Below are positions 15,227 to 21,852 of a DNA stretch of 64,000 nt, piece by piece. Below the pieces are notes generated by a model that saw nothing but the letters and a program-made list of their open reading frames with translations, made no database searches and was not told the DNA's origin. Position 1 is the stretch's first letter. The number at the start of each line of letters is the position of its first letter. Origin of the DNA: Hymenobacter jeollabukensis (lineage in GTDB: Bacteria > Bacteroidota > Bacteroidia > Cytophagales > Hymenobacteraceae); NCBI RefSeq assembly GCF_005771675.1, contig NZ_VAJM01000001.1, forward strand, positions 310,001 to 374,000, in the 5' to 3' direction. Both the position numbers and the translations under genes were made by a program.

Positions 15227-16759
15227 CTACCGCCGCTTGCGCTTCTTCGACGAGAGGTAGTCCTCGTCGTCATCGTCGTCGTCGCCGCCGAAGTTCGGCA
15301 TGGTGAACATGGAGGAGAAAAGGTCCTTGAACTGGGTGCCGCCGGTGAGGCGGTTGCGGGACAAGAGGCTCATTTCGGCCATGCCGTGCAGGGCAAATTC
15401 CTGCCAGAACAGCGGGTCTTCGGCAAACATGTCGGCCGGGATGCTCTGCGTCACCAGGTCTTTCAGGCCCGGCACCGCTTCGATGGCCTTTTGGTAGTCA
15501 GCCGCCGGCGCGTCGTGCAGGATGTCGACGGTGTGGGCGCCAAACCAATCCTGCACCGGCTTGTAGGGGTTGGGCTTGTCCTTCTGCTTCTTGGCCTTTT
15601 CGGGGTCGGGGAAGTAGTGCAGAAACTGGGTGCGCAGGGCCTTGCCCATCAGCTTCTCGGCCACGATGCCCGCGCCCTCCTGCTCGCCCTCGTACACCAG
15701 CTCCACCTTGCCGGTGATGGCGGGCACGGCGGCCATGAAGTCGGCCACGCGCACGCGGGTGCTCGTCTCGCCGTTGATCAGCGCCCGACGCTCGGCGGCG
15801 GCAATAACCTGCTCGTAGGCCGAGATGGTCAGGCGGGCCGACACGCCCGACTTGGCGTCGACGTACTCCGAGCCCCGGGCCTCGATGGCCACCTGCTCGA
15901 CCAGGTCGTGAATGACCTCGTTGCCGGTCACCAGCCCGCGCTGGGCGTCCGTGAGGCGGGCCTCTTGGCGGGTGATGCGCTTGCCGATTTCCAGCGTTTT
16001 GGGGTAGTGCGTGATGATCTGCGCGTCGATGCGGTCCTTGAGCGGGGTGACAATGCTGCCGCGGTTGGTGTAGTCCTCGGGGTTGGCGGTGAAGACAAAC
16101 TGGATATCCAGCGGCAGGCGCACCTTGAAGCCGCGGATCTGGATGTCGCCTTCCTGCAGGATGTTGAACAGCGCCACCTGGATGCGGGCCTGCAAGTCGG
16201 GCAGCTCGTTGATGACGAAGATGCCCCGGTGCGCCCGCGGAATCAGGCCGAAGTGAATCACGCGCTCATCGGAGTACGGCAGCTTGAGCGTAGCGGCTTT
16301 AATGGGGTCGGCGTCGCCGATGAGGTCGGCCACCGACACGTCGGGCGTGGCCAGCTTCTCGGTGTAGCGCTCCGCGCGGGGCAGCCAGCTGATGGGTGTG
16401 TCGTCGCCCTTTTCGGCCACCAGGTCCAGAGCGTAGCGCGAGAGGGGCTGCAGCGGGTCGTCGTTCAGCTCGGAGCCCTGCACGACGGGGATGTACTCAT
16501 CGAGCAGGCCCACGAGCTGGCGGGCAATGCGCGTCTTGGCCTGCCCGCGCAAACCCAGCAGGTTGATGTGGTGCATGGAGAGGATGGCCCGCTGCAGGTC
16601 GGGAATCACCGTCTCGTCGTAGCCGTGGATGCCGGGAAAGGCGTTTTCGCGGCGCTGGAGCTTCTGAATCAGGTTGTCGCGCAGCTCTTCCTTGACGGTG
16701 CGTGAGCGGTAGCCCGCAGCCTTGAGCTGGCCGAGGGTGTGAATAGCTTCGTGGTTCAT
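15227..16759 (-). CDS. BchI/MoxR-like AAA ATPase
   Basis: AAA+ ATPase of 510 residues in the magnesium-chelatase I/MoxR group, cytoplasmic. Walker A is GLRGQAKT at residues 69-76; Walker B is FVINEL at 181-186, with Asn in place of the usual Asp. Sensor-type motifs (VFTANPEDYTNRGSIVTPLKDR) follow. The C-terminus is highly charged (runs of Asp and Lys/Arg). Chlorophyll genes are absent, so a chaperone-like role with a VWA partner is more likely than Mg chelation. The probable partner is the VWA protein at 23576-24679, same strand, about 7 kb away. ATG 16759 starts MNHEAIHTLGQLK; the longer frame above it is low-complexity. Confidence 0.88.
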   Translation of the reverse strand: MNHEAIHTLGQLKAAGYRSRTVKEELRDNLIQKLQRRENAFPGIHGYDETVIPDLQRAILSMHHINLLGLRGQAKTRIARQLVGLLDEYIPVVQGSELNDDPLQPLSRYALDLVAEKGDDTPISWLPRAERYTEKLATPDVSVADLIGDADPIKAATLKLPYSDERVIHFGLIPRAHRGIFVINELPDLQARIQVALFNILQEGDIQIRGFKVRLPLDIQFVFTANPEDYTNRGSIVTPLKDRIDAQIITHYPKTLEIGKRITRQEARLTDAQRGLVTGNEVIHDLVEQVAIEARGSEYVDAKSGVSARLTISAYEQVIAAAERRALINGETSTRVRVADFMAAVPAITGKVELVYEGEQEGAGIVAEKLMGKALRTQFLHYFPDPEKAKKQKDKPNPYKPVQDWFGAHTVDILHDAPAADYQKAIEAVPGLKDLVTQSIPADMFAEDPLFWQEFALHGMAEMSLLSRNRLTGGTQFKDLFSSMFTMPNFGGDDDDDDEDYLSSKKRKRR

Positions 16760-16872
16760 TCGGGGCAGATAGGGAGCGGGAGAAGGGTCCCGGCTACCTA
16801 AACAGCGAAAGGGCGGCTGAGGTTCGGCGGGGCCCGTGGGGGTGGGGATGAATGAATGGGGCGGAGCGGGAA

Positions 16873-16914
16873 AGCCCGTCATTCTGAGCAGAGCGAACCG
16901 CAGAATGACGGGCT
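16873..16914. repeat. Palindrome of the GTCATnCTGAGC repeat family
   Basis: AGCCCGTCATTCTG at 16873-16886 pairs perfectly with CAGAATGACGGGCT at 16901-16914. Its interior and left arm match the left end of the 9147-9378 element in about 24 of 28 positions. The minus-strand side is followed by TTT, the plus side by GCTTTT, so it might also act as a weak terminator. Confidence 0.7.
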
Positions 16915-16941
16915 GCTTTTCAGCCGGGTCCGCCCGCGATA

Positions 16942-16987
16942 CACATGATTATGCGACTGACAGGCGTAGCTCCCGCGGATACTTTTG
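16942..16987 (+). promoter_or_regulatory. Promoter and conserved operator-like box of cytochrome c gene 1
   Basis: TACTTTTG at 16980-16987 is the -7 box. A 26-nt box at 16942-16967 is identical in 22 positions to one at 18117-18142 before the paralogous gene, with the same 12-bp gap to the -7 box. No -33 TTTG is present, which suggests the box binds an activator or an alternative sigma factor. Confidence 0.65.
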
Positions 16988-17029
16988 CCCCGACACTCCG
17001 CTCCGTTTCCAACCCTACCCTTTTCCGCT

Positions 17030-18004
17030 ATGAAAAAGATCCTCCGAATCGTCGGCCTGCTGGTGGCCGGCCTGGTCTTCCTGGGCGCCTGCGCGGCCAC
17101 CTTCGTGCAGGTGCGCGGCATCCCGAGCTACGACCCGCCCCAGCTCAAGCTGGCCCCCGTGGCTTACACTCCCGAGCGCGTGGAGCACGGCCAGCGCCTA
17201 GTGATGAGCGTGTGCGCCGAGTGCCACCGCGACAAGCAAACCGGCCGCCTCAGCGGGCAGCACCTCAAGGACATTCCAGCCCAGTTCGGCAAGTTCTACT
17301 CGGCCAACATCACCCAGGATAAGCAGCACGGCATCGGCGCGTGGACCGACGCGCAGGTGGTGGCGCTGCTGCGCACCGGCCTGGGCCCCGACGGCCGCAT
17401 CCGCTCGGTGATGCCCACCTTTAACCGCCTCTCCGACGAGGATGTGCTGAGCGTCGTGGCCTTTCTGCGCTCCGCCGACGCGGTGGTGCAGCCCGACGCC
17501 ACGCCCTCGCACGCGCAGGAGCCCAGCTTTCTGGGCAACGTACTGGCCAACACCATCATTCAGCCCGAGGAGCTGCCCGCCAAGCCGGTGTTGCAGCCCA
17601 ACCCCAACGACCAGGTGGCCTTCGGCCGCTACCTCGTCACCTCGCGCTACAAGTGCTACGACTGCCACTCCGGCGACATCCTGAAAACCGACGGCAAAGA
17701 CCCCGAAAAGTCCTTTGGCTACATGGGCGGCGGCTCGGTGCTGCAGGACGCGGAGGGCCACGACATTCTGAGCCGCAACCTGACGGCCGACCCCGAAACC
17801 GGCACCGGCGACTGGACGCCCGAGCAGTTTGCCCAGGCCATGAAGTACGGCCGCTCGCCCAACGGCCCGCTGCGCTACCCCATGCCCAAATATTCCCTGG
17901 TGACCGACGAAGAGGCCCGCGCCATCTTCGCCTACCTGCGCACGGTGCCCGTCATCAAAAACGCCACACCGGAGGACGGCCCCACGGCCGTGGCGCAGCG
18001 CTGA
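17030..18004 (+). CDS. Diheme cytochrome c, copy 1
   Basis: Exported diheme cytochrome c of 324 residues, an electron carrier on the periplasmic side. Heme sites are CAECH at residues 62-66 and CYDCH at 209-213, each in a cytochrome-c-like domain (about 45-155 and 195-315) with candidate axial methionines in VMPTF and YPMPKYS. The N-terminus MKKILRIVGLLVAG ends in LGAC (Cys21), so it may be a lipoprotein or keep the helix as an anchor. ATG 17030 is chosen because an earlier in-frame TTG lies inside the -7 box. The protein is a close paralogue of the next gene, and no oxidase or dehydrogenase gene is adjacent. Confidence 0.93.
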   Translation: MKKILRIVGLLVAGLVFLGACAATFVQVRGIPSYDPPQLKLAPVAYTPERVEHGQRLVMSVCAECHRDKQTGRLSGQHLKDIPAQFGKFYSANITQDKQHGIGAWTDAQVVALLRTGLGPDGRIRSVMPTFNRLSDEDVLSVVAFLRSADAVVQPDATPSHAQEPSFLGNVLANTIIQPEELPAKPVLQPNPNDQVAFGRYLVTSRYKCYDCHSGDILKTDGKDPEKSFGYMGGGSVLQDAEGHDILSRNLTADPETGTGDWTPEQFAQAMKYGRSPNGPLRYPMPKYSLVTDEEARAIFAYLRTVPVIKNATPEDGPTAVAQR

Positions 18005-18030
18005 AGCAGCCGCCTGGCTGATCGGTAGTG

Positions 18031-18058
18031 AGGGCGGCTGGCATGGTTCAGCCGCCCT
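18031..18058 (+). terminator. Intrinsic terminator between the two cytochrome c genes
   Basis: AGGGCGGCTG and CAGCCGCCCT form a perfect 10-bp stem with an 8-nt loop, followed by TTTTT. The two cytochromes are thus separate transcription units. Confidence 0.9.
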
Positions 18059-18116
18059 TTTTTCTGTTGCTGGAATGGATGAATAGCAGGTGGAGCGGCC
18101 CGCACCTGGACCCACT

Positions 18117-18162
18117 CACATCATTATGCGAGTGACTGGAGTGCAATGCTAGCCTACTTTTG
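18117..18162 (+). promoter_or_regulatory. Promoter and conserved operator-like box of cytochrome c gene 2
   Basis: TACTTTTG at 18155-18162 is the -7 box. The 26-nt box at 18117-18142 repeats that of the first cytochrome gene at identical spacing, although the 12 bp between box and -7 element differ. The ATG is 39 nt beyond the -7 box. Confidence 0.65.
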
Positions 18163-18201
18163 TCCCACTCTCCTATTGCTCCCAACAGCCTTTCTGATGC
18201 T

Positions 18202-19176
18202 ATGAAAAAAGTCCTCCGTATGCTCGGCCTGCTCCTGGCCGGCGTCGTGTTTCTGGGCGCCTGCGCAGCCACCTTCGTGCAGGTGCGCGGTATTCCGAGC
18301 TACGACAAGCCGCAGGTAGCGGCCCAGAAAATCGTGGCCACGCCCGCGCGCATTGCCCACGGCCAGAAAATCGTGAATGCCATGTGTGCCGACTGCCACC
18401 TCAATAAGCAGACCGGTGCGCTGACCGGCAAGCTGCTCACCGAGCTGCCGCCGGAATTCGGCAAGCTTTACTCGGCCAACATCACCCAGGACAAGCAGCA
18501 CGGCATCGGCGCGTGGTCCGACGAGGAACTGGTGGGCCTGCTGCGCACCGGTATCGGGCGCGACGGGCGCTTCCGGGTGGTGATGCCCAACTTCGTGCAC
18601 ATGTCCGACGAGGACGTGGCCAGCGTGATTTCCTACCTGCATTCCACCGACTCGCAGGTGCAGCCCAATGCCACGCCCTCGCACGAGCAGGAGCCCTCCT
18701 TCCTGGCCAAGGCGCTGGTGAACACGGTGATGAAGCCCTTGCCCATGCCGGCCGGCGCCGTGCTGGCTCCCGAACCCACCGACGCCGTGGCCTACGGCCG
18801 CTACCTGGTCATCGGCCGCTACAAGTGCTACGACTGCCACAGCAAGGACTTCAAGACCAATAACCACCTGGAGCCGGAGCAGTCGGAAGGCTATCTGGCC
18901 GGCGGCGCCGCCATGACCATGCCCGATGGCAGCAGCATTGTGACGCGCAACCTCACGCCCGACCCCGAAACCGGCCTCGGCGACTGGACGGAGGCGCAGT
19001 TCGTGCAGGCCGTGCGCTACGGTCAGTCGCCGCACGGGCCGCTGCGGGCGCCCATGCCCAAGTTTACGCTCATGGACGAAACGGAAGCCAAGGCCATTTA
19101 CGCCTATTTACGCACCGTTCCCGTACTTAAGAACGCGACGCCGGAAGACGGTGCCGCCGCCGTGGCTACGCGTTAG
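18202..19176 (+). CDS. Diheme cytochrome c, copy 2
   Basis: Second diheme cytochrome c, also 324 residues. Heme motifs are CADCH at 62-66 and CYDCH at 209-213, exactly the same positions as in copy 1. The first 35 residues are nearly the same in both (GACAATFVQVRGIPSYD is shared), and SANITQDKQHGIGAW is identical. Differences are spread over surface regions, so the pair is an old duplication still under selection rather than a recent copy. ATG 18202 is used for the same reason as in copy 1: the earlier TTG overlaps the -7 box. A strong terminator follows. Possible roles include electron delivery to a terminal oxidase or from an alcohol/sugar dehydrogenase. Confidence 0.93.
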   Translation: MKKVLRMLGLLLAGVVFLGACAATFVQVRGIPSYDKPQVAAQKIVATPARIAHGQKIVNAMCADCHLNKQTGALTGKLLTELPPEFGKLYSANITQDKQHGIGAWSDEELVGLLRTGIGRDGRFRVVMPNFVHMSDEDVASVISYLHSTDSQVQPNATPSHEQEPSFLAKALVNTVMKPLPMPAGAVLAPEPTDAVAYGRYLVIGRYKCYDCHSKDFKTNNHLEPEQSEGYLAGGAAMTMPDGSSIVTRNLTPDPETGLGDWTEAQFVQAVRYGQSPHGPLRAPMPKFTLMDETEAKAIYAYLRTVPVLKNATPEDGAAAVATR

Positions 19177-19200
19177 GGAAAAACCAAGCCCGGCTGTGCA

Positions 19201-19231
19201 AAACGGTCATCCCAGTCGGGGATGACCGTTT
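19201..19231 (+). terminator. Intrinsic terminator after cytochrome c gene 2
   Basis: A perfect 13-bp stem AAACGGTCATCCC/GGGATGACCGTTT with a 5-nt loop is followed by TT and a T-rich stretch. Confidence 0.9.
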
Positions 19232-19346
19232 TTGTCGTTATACCGAACTCAGTAGCTGGCCCTTACTGCCCAGCCGACCCTATTTAATACAATTTTAATC
19301 CAACTTCTTGTCCTATTCAGTTGTTATTTCGTACGTCCCGGTGCTA

Positions 19347-19383
19347 CTGAGCTTGCCGGACAGTTCCGCGTCCGGTTGCTCAG
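19347..19383 (+). promoter_or_regulatory. Terminator-like hairpin in the leader of the export operon
   Basis: CTGAGC (19347-19352) pairs with GCTCAG (19378-19383) and CCGGAC (19356-19361) with GTCCGG (19370-19375), giving a two-part stem with a small internal loop. TTTCATTTTTTC follows. It lies 88 nt before the ABC membrane gene and beyond the terminator of the preceding gene, so an attenuator is possible. Confidence 0.5.
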
Positions 19384-19471
19384 TTTCATTTTTTCACCCG
19401 ACCACCTCCAGCTCTGCGAGTTGGTTCTGCACCCTGCGTGCTGCCCCGGGACGTGGTCATTATTGCCCTTT

Positions 19472-20485
19472 ATGGCTTCAAAAAACCTCGCTTTACCCCC
19501 ACCGACGCCCTGGCAGCGCTTCACCCGCATGCTGGAGCCGGAGCGTCGTACCATCCGCTTCATCCTCTTTTACGCCATCGTCACCGGCCTGATCAGCCTG
19601 ACGCTGCCGCTGGGCACCCAGGCCGTGTTCAACCTGGTGTCGACCGGGGCCGTGTTTGCCTCGACCTACATCCTGATCGGGGTGGTGGTGCTGGGGGTGC
19701 TGCTGGCGGGCATCCTGCTCATCGGGCAGCTCACCCTGGTTGAATCCATGGAGCAGCGCCTGTTTGCCAAGGCGGCCCTGGAATACGCCTACCGGCTGCC
19801 GCGCATCCAGCCCCAGGCCTGGGACGACGAAAACCCGCCGGAGCTGGTCAACCGCTTTTTTGACGTGCTGACGGTGCAGAAAGGCCTGACCAAAGTGCTG
19901 ATTGATCTGATGTTTGCCGGTATTCAGATTTTGTTCGGCGTCATCGTGCTGTCGTTTTACCACCCGATTTTTATCGGTTTGGGGGTGTTCACGCTGCTCA
20001 CGCTGGGCCTGATCTACGCCCTGAACTACCGCCGAGCCCTGCGCACCAGCATCGAGGAATCGGCCCACAAGTACGACACCGTGGATTGGCTGGAGCAGGT
20101 GGCCGGCGACCTGCCGCGCTTCCACCGCAACGACGCGGAGCAGCGCCACGCCCTGGCGCGCACCGACGAGCTGACCAGCGCTTACCTGCGGGCCCGCAAC
20201 CGCCACTTCGGCGTGCTCAAGAACCTCTACGGCTGGGGCGTGGGCCTGCGCACGGTGCTTACCGGCGGCCTGCTCATTGCCGGTACGCTGTTCGTGGTGT
20301 CGCGGCAGATGACGCTGGGCCAGTTCGTGGCCGCTGAGGTGCTCATCGTGCAGATCAGCGGCTCCATTGAGAAGCTGCTGACCGGCGTAAACACCGTGTT
20401 CGACATCCTGACCGGGGTGGAAAAGCTGGCCGCCGTGACCGACCTGCCCCTGGACGAAACCCAAGCCGACATCGAACATGCTTAA
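19472..20485 (+). CDS. ABC exporter transmembrane domain protein lacking the ATPase domain
   Basis: Membrane protein of 337 residues matching only the type I ABC exporter transmembrane domain. Hydrophobic helices are visible near residues 27-50, 60-85, 140-185 and 250-300, and the coupling-helix region VDWLEQVAGDLPRFHRND is present. The sequence stops after GVEKLAAVTDLPLDETQ, exactly where the nucleotide-binding domain begins in full exporters, and overlaps the next gene by 8 bp. No Walker motif or NBD remnant is seen in any frame. With HlyD and TolC it forms a type I secretion-like operon whose ATPase is either encoded elsewhere or absent. ATG 19472 gives MASKNLALPPPTPWQRF; earlier codons lack family similarity. 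Confidence 0.88.
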   Translation: MASKNLALPPPTPWQRFTRMLEPERRTIRFILFYAIVTGLISLTLPLGTQAVFNLVSTGAVFASTYILIGVVVLGVLLAGILLIGQLTLVESMEQRLFAKAALEYAYRLPRIQPQAWDDENPPELVNRFFDVLTVQKGLTKVLIDLMFAGIQILFGVIVLSFYHPIFIGLGVFTLLTLGLIYALNYRRALRTSIEESAHKYDTVDWLEQVAGDLPRFHRNDAEQRHALARTDELTSAYLRARNRHFGVLKNLYGWGVGLRTVLTGGLLIAGTLFVVSRQMTLGQFVAAEVLIVQISGSIEKLLTGVNTVFDILTGVEKLAAVTDLPLDETQADIEHA

Positions 20486-21848
20486 CATCTCGAACCAACA
20501 AGTGGCCGAGCGGGTATGGGACGAGTCGCTGCCCCGCGCCCAGCGCGAGCTGCTCGACCCCAAGGGGGGCCGCCGCCTGGGCCGCGTCCTGCTGGTGATT
20601 GGCCTGATCTTCCTCATCATTCTCTTCCTGCCCTGGCGTCAGACCATCGAAGGCACAGGCACGCTGACCACCCTGCGGCCCCAGGACCGCCCCCAAACGG
20701 TGCAAAACCAGATTGCGGGCCGCATCGAGCGGTGGCACGTGCGCGAAGGGCTGCTGGTGCAGCGCGGCGACACGCTGCTGACCATTTCCGAAATCAAGGA
20801 CGAGTACTTCGACCCCAACCTGCCCGAGCGCCTGCGCGAGCAGCTGGCCGCCAAGCAGGGCAACGTGGCCGCCAACGCGGCCAAAATCGAGGCCACCGAT
20901 CAACAGATTGCGGCCCTGCGTACGACACTGGACGTGCAGCTGGCCGCCGCCCGCAACCGCGTGACCCAGGCCCGCAACAGCGTCCGCATCGACTCGGCCG
21001 ACCTGGTGGCGGTGACCAACTTCTACCAGATTGCCCAGGCCCGGCTGGCCCGCTACGAGGAAGGTTACAAAAACGGCCTGTTCTCGCTTACCGACATCGA
21101 AAGCCGGCGCCTGAAGCTGCAGGAGGACCAGGCCAAGGTGACGGCCCAACGCAACAAGCTGCTGAACTCGCAGCAGAGCCTGGCCAATGCCCGCATCGAG
21201 CTGAGCAACCTGCGCGCCAAGTACGGGCAGGACCTGGCCAAAACCCTCTCGGACCGCAGCTCGGCCGTGTCGAGCCGGGCGTCGTCGGAAGGCGAGGTAG
21301 CTTCTTTGCGCAACAAAATCAGCAACGTGGAGGTGCGGCGCGGGCTGTACGTGGTGCGGGCCCCGCAGGCGGGCTACGTGGTGCGCACGCTCAAGGCCGG
21401 CATCGGCGAAACCATCAAGGAGGGCGAATCCATCGTGACGCTGCAGCCCGACGCGCCGGTGCTGGCCGCCGAGATATACGTGCGGGCCATGGACGTGCCG
21501 CTGATTCAGCGCGGGCGGCAGGTGCGCCTGCAGTTCGACGGCTGGCCGGCCATTCAGTTTTCGGGCTGGCCCTCGGTGGCCGTGGGCACTTTTGCCGGCA
21601 CGGTCACCGTCATCGACGTGGTGAGCAGCGGCAACGGCAAGTACCGCCTGCTGGTGCGCCCCGCCCAGCACCACCGCCGCGACAAGCCCTGGCCGGCGCA
21701 GCTGCGCCTGGGCTCGGGCGTGTACGGCTGGGTGATTCTGGACTCGGTGCCGGTGTGGTACGAAATCTGGCGGCAGCTCAACGGCTTCCCGCCGACGCTG
21801 CAGGCCGAACCGGCCGAGGCCCCGGTGAAAGTCAAAGCGGAGAAGTAA
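20478..21848 (+). CDS. HlyD-family membrane fusion (adaptor) protein
   Basis: Periplasmic adaptor of a type I secretion or efflux complex, 456 residues. A cytoplasmic N-terminus of about 35 residues is followed by one membrane helix (VLLVIGLIFLIILFLPW, about 38-54), then a biotinyl-lipoyl half motif near GRIERWHVREGLLVQRGD. A long Gln/Ala/Arg-rich coiled coil spans about residues 115-285. The second lipoyl half VRAPQAGYVVRTLKAGIGETIKEG precedes a beta-barrel domain. It overlaps the ABC membrane gene by 8 bp and ends 4 bp before the TolC gene, so the three are translationally linked. It should join the inner-membrane component to the TolC channel. Confidence 0.93.
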   Translation: MLNISNQQVAERVWDESLPRAQRELLDPKGGRRLGRVLLVIGLIFLIILFLPWRQTIEGTGTLTTLRPQDRPQTVQNQIAGRIERWHVREGLLVQRGDTLLTISEIKDEYFDPNLPERLREQLAAKQGNVAANAAKIEATDQQIAALRTTLDVQLAAARNRVTQARNSVRIDSADLVAVTNFYQIAQARLARYEEGYKNGLFSLTDIESRRLKLQEDQAKVTAQRNKLLNSQQSLANARIELSNLRAKYGQDLAKTLSDRSSAVSSRASSEGEVASLRNKISNVEVRRGLYVVRAPQAGYVVRTLKAGIGETIKEGESIVTLQPDAPVLAAEIYVRAMDVPLIQRGRQVRLQFDGWPAIQFSGWPSVAVGTFAGTVTVIDVVSSGNGKYRLLVRPAQHHRRDKPWPAQLRLGSGVYGWVILDSVPVWYEIWRQLNGFPPTLQAEPAEAPVKVKAEK

Positions 21849-21852
21849 GGGT

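Noticed and set aside
16985-17029. TTG start giving 15 extra residues on cytochrome c copy 1 (and the same in copy 2 at 18160)
   Set aside because: The TTG codons lie inside the TACTTTTG promoter boxes, so they cannot be translated from that promoter; ATG starts give matching signal peptides.
19177-19471. Remnant of an ABC ATPase domain upstream or downstream of the membrane-domain gene
   Set aside because: No Walker A, signature LSGGQ or Walker B motif is visible in any frame around 19177-19471 or at the 20485 junction.
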